Shown here: positions 1 through 12,059 of the stretch, one piece after another | How the letters are laid out: each line of letters opens with the position of its first letter | Numbering within the stretch: position 1 is the stretch's first letter | Assembly: GCA_949358305.1 (NCBI GenBank) | Contig: OX442317.1 | Span: 3,104,186 to 3,168,185 of the forward strand | Direction: 5' to 3' | DNA: 64,000 nucleotides | Origin: Strigamia acuminata | Taxonomy: Eukaryota > Arthropoda > Chilopoda > Geophilomorpha > Linotaeniidae | The notes under the pieces: generated by a model | What the model saw: only the letters and a program-made list of their open reading frames with translations | Databases searched by the model: none | Told to the model about the DNA's origin: nothing | Translations under genes and position numbers: made by a program

Positions 1-151
1 TGAGCACGGTCAAGTTGCCGACCGCGGCCACTACGAAGAGCACCCCGTACACACTCACCCTGATCAGTGAGTCCCGGGTGAAAGTCAGGTGTAGCGGCAG
101 AGTCAGGTTTTGATTGACTGGCGGCTCCTCGTTCGATATGTTCCAGTCCAT
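1..151 (-). CDS. Rhodopsin-like GPCR, N-terminal exon (partial; GnRH/AKH/corazonin-receptor-like)
   Basis: Read on the minus strand from the ATG at 151-149, the frame stays open to the window edge for 50 codons. It encodes a short extracellular N-terminus with two N-glycosylation sequons (NIS, NLT), then a hydrophobic segment ending in VVAAVGNLTVL. The GN pair in that setting is the transmembrane-1 signature of class A GPCRs. The wording RVSVYGVLFVVAAVGN resembles the adipokinetic hormone, corazonin and GnRH receptor group by my recollection, but one helix cannot fix the ligand. An in-frame TGA lies 18 codons upstream with no other Met between, which supports this start. The rest of the receptor lies left of the window. 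The GC-rich DNA beyond the start (152 to about 620) is a plausible 5' UTR and promoter. Confidence 0.72.
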   Translation of the reverse strand, partial: MDWNISNEEPPVNQNLTLPLHLTFTRDSLIRVSVYGVLFVVAAVGNLTVL

Positions 152-1106
152 CGTGCGGCGAGTCGGCGGTGGTGTGAGTCACCGCGTTTCGGGGAACATG
201 TGGAGTGTCTCGCGTGCTGAGTCGCTGTGTTCTCAGCCGAGGCTCAACTCATTGATACACGCAGGGAAGCCAGACCGCTGTGCACATGCGTGTCGGGCGA
301 CGTCACAGCGGAGTGCAGCTCGTTTTGTCCATTTACTCGGGTTCCGCGACGCGTGCTCAACGGGGGTTGATGTTGATGAGGTGGTGACGTGCTTTTTTCG
401 CGGGGGGATTGACTTTTGCAATTTTTATGCTGCAATTTGTCAAGGGGTTTGTGAAATGAAAAATTGTATGTTGTGCGTTTTCTTTTCTTGGAAGAAGTGG
501 AAATGACTTTTGACCAATTTGCCTCGTGTCGAGAGTTTATTTGGGGTTAATTTTGGGTTGTGTTGGGGTGTTGGGTGCGTGGTGCAGTCGGCACCTGCTG
601 GGTGACGCTTTGGTGTTTTCATCAGTTTTCATCAAGTTCAAATGTCAGTGCGACAGAAGAAATTGAGATTTGATTTGATTTTCGTTTGTTTTTCACTTGG
701 GGGGGAAAAAGTTTTTGCGGAATTGATTTTTGACAGGATCAAGAGAGATTGCAATAAATTGCGATAAGAGAGATTTGAAGATTTTCTTTTTTGATTTATC
801 TTTACATTTGTCATAAAAAATAAGAAATTTGCAGCGCACGTGTAGGCAGAAGAGTTTGCTTTAAAAAGGAGCACAGATTGTGTTGACGTTTCTAGAGTTC
901 GCATGGGATGGGATCAGCGATTCATTAAACAACAAAAATGTGGGTTTTGAGTAATGTTTGATGTTTTTTGTTATTGCTTTTTACAAATTTTAAAAAATAA
1001 TTGTGCAATCCAAAAAATGTTAATTATAAAGTTGTAGATTTTTATTAAGGGGGGTTTCATTAATTAATAGCGATTTTGTAATTTTGCAATTTTAACTATT
1101 TAGCAC

Positions 1107-1107
1107 G

Positions 1108-1157
<50 letters not shown>
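1107..1157. repeat. (GTT)17 microsatellite
   Basis: Seventeen uninterrupted GTT units. On the minus strand this reads as a poly-Thr frame, which is not a gene. Likely length-variable between individuals. Confidence 0.95.
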
Positions 1158-1158
<1 letters not shown>

Positions 1159-1869
1159 GTAACAAATTTTTAAATTTTTTTAAATTGAAAAAAAAAAATA
1201 TTTTTTTATCACATTTTACGGTTGGATTGGTTCTGAGTATTTTCAGAATGTTTGAATGGCACAATTGCAAAATTCTGCGATTAAATTTAATCGGCATGAA
1301 AAATGATTTATTTTGCGATTAACCCCTTCTGCTCTTACCTTATAGGTCAATTTTACCCTCCAAAAGTGTTGTGTTTTTTTTTTTTTTTTCTAAAGGTAAT
1401 GGAATTTTCTTTCTGAAATTTCATGTATTTTTATTAAACATTATAACAATAAATAGAAAAAATAATAAATTGAAAAATTCCAATAAAAAATTCCAATTAA
1501 AACCACGAAATTACTACCTAAAATTATTTTTGTTGTAGCTTACTCTTTCGACAAAACTTCTTCATAAACACGAAATAGTCAAAGAACAATCATTTTCATA
1601 GATTTTTAGAAAAATTTTAGTAGGTTTTTTCAAAAGTTTTGTAGGAAAATATTTTTAGTAAATTATGTTTTTAGACTAATTAGGCCATGCTCTACCACTT
1701 TCTAATTGGAAATCTGGCTCTAACCTGATTGGTTTAGAAGTTAGCAAGTGAATGACCTTGAAAATGACCTTTGAGGTCAAATTTGAGGATGCTATCAGAT
1801 TCGCAATGAATGATTTCCCCTATGAATTTTTTTTCAGTTTTCTGATATCTCAAGTATTTTGGAAATTAC

Positions 1870-2045
1870 TTGGGGAGGTTCAGATTTTTGGGACACCCTG
1901 TATTTGCGAACTAACAGCACGCAAAAATATATTACTAAATGCATTCTTGAGAAACCCGATGCATTTCAAAATTCATTGTAATATAATTGCAATGTGTTTT
2001 TGAACGATATGGGTAATGTTCTGTACTGTCTAAATCAATTTAATA
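1870..2045. repeat. Fragment of a TGCATT-rich MITE-like family (copy A)
   Basis: The stretch ending TTTTTGAACGATATGGGTAA matches, with scattered differences, the ends of the copies near 6740, 35188 and 44402. Shared features are several ATGCATT motifs, an AATATAATT core and the terminal CATATGG-like box. The left end is unclear. It abuts sequence reading GGGACACCCTGTA, a phrase often seen at repeat ends in arthropod genomes. Confidence 0.45.
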
Positions 2046-4589
2046 GAGACTTTGCATGTTGATGCGATGTAATATCCGTCTTCCTCTTCACCACGATGCT
2101 GTAAGATGAGGAATGAGACCCTTGAGACATGACGATCTGTCATTTTATCATTTTCTGATTTATGATTTATTGGATGGGCCATGTTGAAGGCACTTTTGCT
2201 TTCTTTGTAGCTTGGATCGGATGTTGAGAAGTGTATCAGTTATTGGGTTGTCATGGCGCTAGTGGATTTTCTTGAAAAGTATTGATTGGTGTTGTTATCT
2301 GAAGAAGACGTGAAAAATACAGACTTGTATACAATGTGATGATGATTTTTTTTTTGGTTAGCGGTTTTAAAAGATGAGAGTTTTGACGGTGGTGGATGTT
2401 GAATGACTGCTATAAATGGTGCAAGCTAGCGAGACGGGAAATTGCGTTTGCCACTAAAAGTACTTAATGAAACAAATGTCCACTTTGGGATTTCATTTTT
2501 TTTCTTCCTTACCCTTCATTTGTGCCAAGTTTTGAATCTGCAAAATGCTGATTTGGCAAGACTTGCAACATGAATAATGGAGACAAAAATGGATTTGGTT
2601 AAAAGGAAATTTAGTTTGAGGATGAAACGAGGATAAAATGAATTAATCAGGGATTAATGAAAAGTGATTAATTTGCTTTCAAATGTAGTGGACGTATCAA
2701 GGGAATTGTAAACTTGTAATTTTGTAAGCGTTGGCAACAAAATACGAGGAAACTGAAGGAGTAAATCACATTGTCTTCTGCAGAAACAGGCTGTTAATCT
2801 ATAATATTTCCTAGAAGCAGAGGAAGTTACGTAACTAGTAGCTCGTGTTAGTGGTTAATTTTTGTTCTGAAGGTTTCATTTTTTTCCCTGACTATAGCCT
2901 TGTTATCAGGTAGCTTTGTTAACTTTGTTAGCTTGTGGTTGGTCGTCTGATCTGTCGTTTCCAAGGTTTTTTTTATTATTATTTTATTATTTTATTATTT
3001 TTATAAGTGTATTGTTTATTTCCACAACTGTTTGTCAACAGGTTTTCCAGAGATTTTAAAATTTGAGAGGATTTCAACAATTTTCTGCACTTAGTTTTGA
3101 TGCTTCCAGTTCTACCACTTTAAAGCTGGCAAATCTGGGCAAATCTTTTGCGATGATTGGCCTGTAATCCCCCAATGTGCTGAAAAGCAATTTGTCGACG
3201 TATTGTGTAACGCTGATTAATCGAAATATTGCCAACAAATTGGTGTTTGGAAGTCAAACTGGACTTAAGCAAACCGAGAGTGAAATTGTTTGGGCAAACC
3301 GCCGCACATAGATAAATTAATCATATTGCATTCATTCAAGGTGGGCGGATGTGTTCATTCAATTTAATCTAACATTTGCAATTATTCATTGGCTTGCAAG
3401 GGAAATTGAAAATTTAAAAATGTATCTGTCTGCTAACAAAAGAAATTTTGGCCGCCCTGCTTTAAATGCCTCGACAATTGAATTATTCGAGCCTTTATAC
3501 ACACTTTCCTTTAATTAGGTTGTTTACACGTAACAAACTTAGCAGTTAACAGACAGCTCTGTGGTTTTGGCAATACACTTAGTCTTGATTAACATTGATG
3601 TAAAGCTTGAGTTATGTGTTGTTACATACGTAGGTATAATTAATCCCAGCAATGGGAGTACTCAACAAGCACAAAAGACATACACACACCAAGCAAATCC
3701 TAACTTTCCATACGTTAACTGCTTCATACTCAGCACTGTGATTTATTGACACGAGCAGAGGCAACGACCATAGCAGTCTGACAAATGCTCAACAAATCCT
3801 CTTTGTGATTTGAAAACACAGCAAATCAGTTGCAAATGAAGCAAAATTTTGATGCAAATTCCATCCGATGATGGAATAATGACGCATTGTGTGCGGCCAA
3901 AGACAACAATCCGCGGGAGGGCGCTACCTTTGTGTGTTTACCTTGGCCTATCGCCTCAAATAGTATTAGCAAAGTAAACACATCGTCGGGAAAACATGTT
4001 GACATTTTTTGCATTGTGAGAAGCGTTAATTAATTCCGAGGCACAAGGAGAGATCTTTGCACTGATAAAATTAGGAAGAGTGGACTCGATACTGCAGATC
4101 ACACGTGGCGAGAAAAAATGGTGTACGTGCCGCACTCCAGGCTGGTTGGATTGATGAAAAAGGATGTTGGGAGAGTGCACACAGTGGGACTCGCTCGTTA
4201 CGCTTGCCCGCACACACCTTCGGTGAGATGAAAAACAGTGAAAGATCAGCCGGACAGTGATGACTGGCTGTAACACGTAACTCGGTATCAGGTGGAGCTT
4301 TGAATAGCAATTGTCCATGTAAGATGCAAATAAATGGGGGGAGATAAAGTCACATTTATATGTTGAAGTGTAGTGGAAACTGGCGAGGAATGATGTGTTT
4401 TATTCGAGTCTTGCAAACTTATATTGAGGTCTTTAACTTCTTGCTGCTTAGATTCTGCAGCTAAACTATCAGTTAGGCTTATCTGTATTTTGCAAGGGAG
4501 CTCCAGCTTGTGACATAATGTCATCTGCTAACACCAGATGGTGTTTGAGTTGCTGCTTGTGTAGTTTGACCTTAAATGTAGTGGGGAAT

Positions 4590-4613
4590 GAAATGAAATG
4601 AAATGAAATGAAA
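4590..4613. repeat. Short (GAAAT)n microsatellite
   Basis: About five GAAAT units in tandem. The same pentamer recurs in shorter runs at about 39825-39860 and 61733-61748. Confidence 0.8.
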
Positions 4614-5421
4614 AGTCGTTTCGAAGTACACTCCTTGCATGGCCAATACTGGCTTATGGGATCATGAAGTTTTGGGAGGTCGGGGTAAGGAGGCAAAAGA
4701 ATGGCTTGATGAGGCTAGAAATGAGTGACAAACTACCATTGATTGTTTTTGCTCACTAATTGAACAGCAAACCTTTGAGACAACCATTTTTTTTGCTGAA
4801 AATTGTTGATTATGTTTATATGATGACAGACTTTAACTCGCATGAAATTTATAATTTATATTTAATTAATTATTCCGAATTGAAATTTTCTGCCCCTTAA
4901 AGCTCCAGCATAACTTTTAAGCTAGCTTTGCTGCATTAGTAAAGAGCGCTTTATCAGTAGTGTTTAAAACCACCATCAGATGGTGCAAACTTCTTTGTTA
5001 TTATTGTTTGTACAGGATGCAAACTGTAAGCGTGAACTTTCGTGGAAAAATATTAGCAAAAAGTTCTAAATAGATGGAAAAAATATTGCTAACTTGTCAC
5101 TAACGTTGATTAAAAAGCGACTAACAGACTTGATGGTTGTTAGGCATTTTTATTGGCAGCTGCACGCATTTTAATTTGGACATGCGCAGATTTTTATAGC
5201 TGCTCTGTGCTCCTGCGTTGGACCGTGTAAGGAGATTGACCTTCCTGTGTGTAGGTTTGGTTTGGAGCACGCTTTTGGCTTCTGTTTTGGCTACTTGGTG
5301 AATAGGTTGCTGGACATGTGACATGTGACATCATGAATAGTGAATTATGAATTATGAGTACTTATGATGTCGCATGTCACATTGGTCAATTGGCCTTTTT
5401 ACTCAAAAAATAACAAAGTAG

Positions 5422-5702
5422 TGTTACAACACACAGTAAAGAATTCCGTGTGGAGTGTTTCGCACTCCAATTCTGTACATTCCTTTCATTGTTTAATTGT
5501 GACGCACGTCATGCACGTCGCGTTCTTGTGACATTACGAGATCGTGTACAGCGCCACCTGTACTTTTATGCAAATAAAGTCCATTCATGCAAATATTCTT
5601 ACAACAACTGCCTCGTGTCCAATACAATCCAACTACATCCAATTCTATCCGATACAATCAAAGCACAGAACACACCACCGTGTGTTGTAACTGTTTGTAA
5701 CA
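5422..5702 (+). mobile_element. Solo-LTR-like element
   Basis: The stretch begins TGTTACAACACAC and ends GTTTGTAACA. This gives an 8-bp perfect terminal inverted repeat (TGTTACAA / TTGTAACA) with the TG...CA ends typical of LTRs. It is 281 bp long and has an AATAAA signal at about 5574, followed by TG-containing sequence. The flanking pentamers (AGTAG and ATGAG) do not match cleanly, so an intact target duplication is not shown. It may be an old solo LTR or a MITE. Confidence 0.45.
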
Positions 5703-5723
5703 ATGAGAGAGAGAGGTGCATTT

Positions 5724-5769
5724 AAATAAAGAAAGTATTGACTGTTTAGATAACAACAATACTTTATTT
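5724..5769. terminator. Two-way poly(A)-signal palindrome
   Basis: An imperfect inverted repeat pairs AAATAAAG(AAAG)TATTG with CAATACTTTATTT. It presents AATAAA on both strands within 46 bp. It could polyadenylate transcripts from either side, but no flanking gene is identified, so function is uncertain. Confidence 0.35.
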
Positions 5770-6739
5770 TTTTCAAATTACACACTCCTGCGGCGTTCTT
5801 GTTAGACACAGATTTCGTAGTTTTTCCAATGATCCATTGGTGTGGATATGTCATATTTTTATTGTTTTTCTTATTTGATATCTCACCTTTATTTTTCATT
5901 ATCTACATTCAGTGCAGTGAATTGGATTTGTGCAGTGTGCTGTTAAAGGAAACGAAACCGTTGAAATATTTTTCTGAAAAATTTTCGGTTGTTGACAATC
6001 AAGCACTGGATCATTTCACAGTGCAGAGAAACAAACTAAGTGCAGTGAAATGTGAAAGTAGGTGTAGATAGGTTGCTGGGTTTATTGACACCTTTTTTGG
6101 AAAAAATAGTTAAATCATAAATATAGAAAATGTTGGAAAGTAAATTTGGCGATTGACATACAAATAATGAGTTTTTTAGGTGAAAACATACTTGCAGGTT
6201 ATATTTTAACATTATATAAATTTTTTTTTTTAAAAAAAGAGAATGGAAAGAAACATAAGATATGAATATAAAACTACATGTGATAATGGAGCATGAAAAT
6301 GCATTTTGCGCTGTTGAGATAAAAATCAACATAACAGTAATATAATAAGCTTTGCACAGCGGATGCAATTGTGAAGTGTCTTTTTATGGAAATATAAGCT
6401 TGATTTATTCTTCTTTTTTTTGTTTGAATGCATTGTAGATAAGTTAAGTAGGAAAAAAAAAATTTTTTTTGGCTTTATTGAAAATTTCTTCCTTCATTTA
6501 AAGTTTCCTAAACTGCATTAAATTTAATTTGGTGGTGGAATGAAGAGCTGTAATATTTTATTCAGGAGTTTTTAAAATTGATTTCTAAACCGACATGCTA
6601 TTGGTGGGCCTGAAGACAGCAATTAGTGCTTACAAGTTAGTGTATTTATTTAATGGTACTTCTGTGCTGTTTATTAACTGTGGAAATTAAGCAATAATAT
6701 CTTTATATCGTTTTTATCGCTTATGAATGCATTTTCAAA

Positions 6740-6860
6740 TATATTTTTCTTTTCAATTGTATTATGCGATGCATTCTTTAATGTACAAATAATATATTTA
6801 ATTTCGCGAAATGTTGTACATTTTGGAATGCAACTGTAAACTGTATTTTTTTGTAAGCAT
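6740..6860. repeat. Fragment of the TGCATT-rich MITE-like family (copy D)
   Basis: Shares ATGCATTCTTTAATG, AATAATATATTTAATTT and a terminal TTTTTGTAAGCATATGG with copies A, B and C. It is the most diverged of the four, and its boundaries are approximate. Confidence 0.35.
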
Positions 6861-7317
6861 ATGGGGTTTAAGTGGCAACGGGAACACGTCGGTTTGGTTG
6901 GTTACGAACGTTTTGGTTCGTGATTTTGCCGTTTTTAGAGATCCAGGCCTGAAACTGGTTTGGAAACAAGATAAGCTTACAATAACATAATAATTAAGGT
7001 AATCAGCAGTGATACGACACTGCGCAAATTATCAGTAATTTAGATCATTATTCCATATATCGGTGAAATAATTTCGTGGTGAAATCGAAGGCCGTAAGCG
7101 TTTGAGATTCATCCATCGGTCTGAAAACGTTGCCCGGCTGCAAATGCAAGTCGCTAGGAAATAGAGAAATGGAAGAAATAAAGTAATTAGTTTTCTCTGA
7201 TTATATAAGATACTATCGGGATCGATGACTTTGCGTGGGAGGGAATCAAAAATACCAATACTAATAACACAAACAGGATTGACTTTCTCCTCTGACTTTT
7301 GCAATAATATATTGATA

Positions 7318-7556
7318 ATTAAAAACAAACAGGCCAAGGAATTGGTATTGTGGCATTTGTTTATTGCGTCATCTCTGTTATGTTTTCATCCTAGATTTGA
7401 CTACTTGATTTCTTTTATTTCGTTGTATATCTTGGAGTAATTAAAAACAAACAGTCCAAGAAATTGGTATTGTGTCATTTGTTTATTGCGTCATCTGTTA
7501 TATTTTCATCCTCGATTTGATTTGATTTTTTTTGTTTCGTTGTTTATCTTGGGGTC
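7318..7556. repeat. Tandem duplication, two copies of about 120 bp
   Basis: The segment starting TTAAAAACAAACAGGCCAAG at about 7318 is repeated from about 7440, with a few substitutions and a small indel. Both copies contain TTTGTTTATTGCGTCATCT and TTTTCATCCT. No coding potential. Confidence 0.8.
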
Positions 7557-7987
7557 TATTTTCTCTGGGCAAATTTTTTTTTATTTCTTATGATAAAAGT
7601 ATGTTGAAAATCAATCAAAATGATGTGCGCAATTGTACGAAGCCACGCACGCGCACGACCTGGCGCATCAGTTTCAAAGCGTGGGTCAAGTCAAGAATGA
7701 AAATTCTCAATTTGGTGCTCAACGTGCCTCAAATACCTCCCATTATTGCAGTGGCAGATTACCAAGGCACGTACCTTAGGGGCCCGAGGTTTTGGGACCC
7801 TCAATTTTCACATTATGTCAAAATTAAAGTTTTCGATAGATATCTTTAGTTTTTTTTTAAATGCATGCGTTGCTAAGTTCCGCTGTTTACTTTTTGCGAT
7901 ATCAAAGTGTTTATCTGATTCTGATATGGACAAAAAGAACATGGTAACCTGAAACTGAAGTTGCTCGCACAACATCGTTTTAAAAAA

Positions 7988-10900
7988 ATGCCTAAACTCA
8001 CTATAAACGATGATTTAGCTGTTTCTGAGCCGGAGGAAGACAAAATTCGCAGTAAACGAGGTAGAAAATGACACGAAAATTGGATCAAATTTATTCCTAA
8101 TGTGAAATTTGAGTTTGTTTAGACTGCGCCATTTTACCGAGAATCATGCCTGGCGTGTACGTAATAGGCGTTTTATTGGTGTTGATTGGAGTCGGTTTTG
8201 GAATCCCAACTTTATTCGAAGCGTTGTTCACCAGAAAAAGAATTGATAAATATATTGGAGTGTGCAGTATTAACCCACACTTGATGTAAGAGTAAAAAAT
8301 CGATTAATTGCAAAGAAAAGGTGCAGGTGTTTGATTTCCGCAGGGTTGAATGCTTCCCTGGGATCGGTGAAGTCAATATCGACACGTGTCTTAAGTGGGA
8401 TTGCTGTTGGAGAGAAGAAGAGTTGGCTTTGGAATTAACAAGTGTTTCAGCTCCTCGCTGTTATCATCGATTGCCATCGAGTTACAGGTTTGGACACATG
8501 GCTTTCAGCTTATATATATCTCATCCTATCTATTAGATTACGATTATCATCAGCAGATGATCGTGTGTTTTTGTTTTGTGATGTTAAAAGATGCCTAAAC
8601 AAACACCAAAAGCACGATTTTGTACTGTGTACCCTTTTAAAAATCTGTATAAACAATCTTTACCCTCCGCATTGAACTAAAAACATCTAGAAAATGATGT
8701 TGACCTCTTTCAAAAACAAATAAGTTGATTGTTTGATTTTGGTTTCTTGTTAACCAGGTTAATGGTATCGGATGAACAAGTGGAAAGAGTCTCCAACACA
8801 ACACTAGAAAATGATTTCCAATTTCCTCTTCGGCTGTACACATATGAGACTAGTGTATCAACAAGCTGGATCAGGCAAAATCAATTACTCACTAAGCTCC
8901 AATTATCCGTTTTGAAGACCAGCAGACAACTATTTCAGCTTCAGTTTTCAACGAATTCTTCGCCGCTTCCAAAGTCTTCTTCCCAAACTACGGAGTCTTT
9001 ATACGATGTCAAAGCCGTTCTTACGGATGCAGGATGTGTTGACATATTTGTTCAGAGAATCGAAACTGGAAGACGAATCTTCTCACTAAACTGTGTTGGG
9101 GCATTGGTAATAACCGAAACCTATACAGAGATGACCATACTTTTGCCACCGGACAGCACCCTGTATGGTCTCGGCTTTGTCAACAAGGATAAACTTGAAC
9201 GGCCGGCAAATAACGCAGATTGGATGCTGCTAAGCAACATGTCTTATTTTGATAAAGATTCGTCGTTGTATGGTGCACATCCGCAGTATCTGTGCTTAGA
9301 AGCAGATGGAAGAGCTCATGGCGTGATATTCAATATCAGTCAAGTGGTACGAGTGTCGTTGCTGTCAATACCGGCTCTTGTAATACGTACTGCAGGACCC
9401 ATTTTGGATATCCACATTGCTTTGGGTCCACGACCGGCAGATGTCGTGTCACAGTTGACGGACATTGCAGGTTTGAGCGCAAGACCCGCTTTGCCTCCTT
9501 TCTGGGCACTTGGATACCATCTTTGTCCAGTGGGAAAGGTGGATTATCTCCAAGTCATGAGGGATTTTAAGAAGCGAGATATTCCATTGGCATCTCACTG
9601 TCTTGATTCGTCGATATTGCAGGAATTGATCTTTGAGGATAAAGAAGCTTTTTCCAAAAGAAGTGATTTGCAAGATGCTTTGAGTGAAATGAAACAAAAT
9701 GGTGTTAAAGTTGTAGGAGTGACTTTTCCTCAAGTGGCAATACATGGAACAAAGGATGAAGACATGACATACGCATTTCATACGGGTTTGGATAAGTCCG
9801 TATTCTTGAAATCTAATTTTAGTGAGTTCTGGGTTGGCGGGAGTGTTGCATATCCAGATCCAACACATCCTGAGGCTTCCAATTGGATGAAAAAAGTGCT
9901 GGCATATCATTCTGCAGGAGCTAAAATCAATTTTGATGGATATGTACTGCATTGGAACACACCACTGGAGTTTAGGAACTTGACCAAACATCCTTGTTCA
10001 CATACCCCACACACTACATTGCAGTCTAATTTTGAAAATGTCTCTGGACCAACCTTATGTCCTGAAGTTCTGTACTACAATGGTCAAACACACAAACAAG
10101 TTGGCAATAAATATGGACATTTGCATACAGCTATGATGGCAAAAGCACTTGTAGGAGGTGAACCGAAGCGGTCTTTTTTGTTGAGTCTTGCGAGTTTCAC
10201 CGGAATTGGTCAGTTTGGCGGTGTTTGGGGAGGAATGTACTACAGCAATTGGGAGTCATTGCAACAGTCAATATTGTATGTGCAAGAAGCATCTATCTAT
10301 GGGATCCCATTATCTGGAGTGCCAATTTGTGGACATTTGGGTAAAGCGGAGATTGATTTATGTGCTAGATGGTTTCAAGTCGGTGTTTTTTATCCCTTAG
10401 CACTGTCTTTCTACATTGCTAATGAACAAGAAAGAAATCCACTGGCGTTTAATGACGCTTTTACAATTTCTGCTGCACGGATGTTGAAATTACGCTACGC
10501 ATTGCTTCCGTATCTGTATACACTTTTCTACAATGCCCACAAGCATGGAACTCTAGTATTGACACCTTTGTTTTTTGAGTTTCCACAATATAGAGAGACA
10601 AGAAGCGAGAAGAATGTGTTTCTCTGGGGTGAAGGACTTCTCTTCATTCCCTGTGTGCAGAAGAGGAAAATTTCTGTAGTTGTGTGGTTGCCAAATGTGG
10701 ATTGGTATGAATTCTATTCTGGTAGGGCAATTGAAATGTCCGAAGACGTTACCGATGGCACGTGGGTTACCATACCTGCACCCATGTATTATGTGAATGT
10801 ATTCATTCGTGGTGGTCATGTGATTTTCACTCAAACACCCCATACAAGTATTGCCGGTACAAGGAAAAGTGCATACACTCTTTACGTGGGATTGGATCGT

Positions 10901-11242
10901 CGAAGTCTGAAGAGTCGCGGGTATCTAGTTATTGACGACGGGGAGTCGATTGGAGGTCCAGAGTTGCATGTGGTTGTGGAAGTTGCAAGTAATTCAATGA
11001 CTATACATGCCAAAGATGACAATGGTGCTTCTGCATATTTGCAAGATAAAGACATTTCAACTGATGTTGACCATGTGAGAGTTTATGGAATTGAAGGAAC
11101 AGTTGGTGATGTTGAAGTGAATAATAAGAGGTTGGAGACTGGAACTTTAGTAGGACAATTTTTATTTTCTGCTGGGGTGTTAAATGTGTATGGTAAATTG
11201 CAGTTGAATGCAAACCACGTAATTAAATGGACAATTCAATAG
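7988..11242 (+). CDS. Membrane-anchored trefoil + GH31 alpha-glucosidase-like protein, predicted inactive
   Basis: Four exons: 7988-8060, 8123-8285, 8344-8487 and 8758-11242. Splice phases 1, 2 and 2 all agree, giving 954 residues, close to lysosomal acid alpha-glucosidase. The order is a charged N-tail (about 1-30), one hydrophobic anchor (VYVIGVLLVLIGVGFGI), a P-type trefoil domain (VECFPG, CLKWDCCW, CYHRLPSSY), then a GH31 barrel and C-terminal beta domains (LRYALLPYLYTLF, TPLFFEFP, WGEGLLFIP are family-typical). Known family members hydrolyse terminal alpha-glucosides. Here the nucleophile site, normally WIDMNEP, reads VLHWNTP (His525). The acid/base site, normally TGD, reads GGM (Met620). 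SRSTF has become SLASF and GADVCGF has become GVPICGH. The frame is intact over 2.5 kb, so I infer a conserved non-enzymatic role rather than a pseudogene. The last exon is unusually long beside the small upstream ones. Confidence 0.93.
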
Positions 11243-11656
11243 TATGATTTTGATTGATTTGTTACGACAATTGTAAGATAAATAGATATTAAAGTTTCTT
11301 TCTAATCCGATGAAACGAGAAATTTGTATCGATCGACAAGATAAGCGATATGTTGCGTTAGCAGATGGAGATTATGCGATGAGAATTGTTCTTGTAATGA
11401 GACCAGGATGTGATCCTAATGGTTTGTTTTGATAAGGAGTTTTGGCGATTTAACACCAGATGGCGCTTCAGCCAGCAGCTGCGCTGCAAGCGATGTGAAC
11501 TGTGACAAATCAATTACTGCTAAATATTGTTGCTGTTATTTAGTGCGTTTATGTGGCAAGACATTTTTTCTTCTATACCAATTTGTACAGACTGACTGAT
11601 AAATCATAAAAAGGGCAAGTTATCGTCTTTTTCAAGCAACAAAATTGTCTATAAAT

Positions 11657-11662
11657 AATAAA
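11657..11662 (+). terminator. Candidate poly(A) signal of the GH31 gene
   Basis: AATAAA about 415 bp past the GH31 stop codon, in AT-rich DNA. It is the first canonical hexamer I noticed downstream. Confidence 0.5.
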
Positions 11663-12059
11663 TATATTGTCATGTTTTTATTCTTTGCTCTTTTTCTTTC
11701 TCTCATACGTATATATTTATAGATCTTTTACGAGAACCAGGACTTTAATATTTTATCGATACATGGAGTTTGAGCTCATTGTATTAGGCTGTCATTTCAT
11801 TTCTTATTTTGACAGAAGTAATCAATTATATATATATAATAGAGTTGTATTTTCTGGGAAATGCTATATTGACCATTGACTATTAACTTTAAAAAGTAAA
11901 ATCAGACTAAATTGATCCTAGATTTGTGTATCATGATGAATTTAATTATTTCAGATATATGGTTGCAGTTGTATTTGCCATCTTTTGGGTTCAAACATAA
12001 TGTTGTCATGTGGCATAAATATAGATTTTAACACCGTGTGATTTCAAATTGACAGCCTT

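Larger units (their letters stand above)
152..7987. other. Non-coding region upstream of the GPCR and GH31 genes
   Basis: I see no exon with convincing protein similarity here. The first 450 bp are CG-richer, in keeping with the receptor promoter. The remainder is AT-rich with homopolymer runs. It carries a (GTT)17 tract, an LTR-like element, two fragments of a MITE-like family and a tandem duplication, each listed separately. Open frames up to about 120 codons occur on both strands, but they are low-complexity or lack splice context and recognisable motifs. Confidence 0.6.

Noticed and set aside
1752-1780. Nuclear-receptor-like TGACCT half-site cluster
   Set aside because: It sits in apparently repetitive DNA with no nearby gene start; more likely part of a dispersed repeat.
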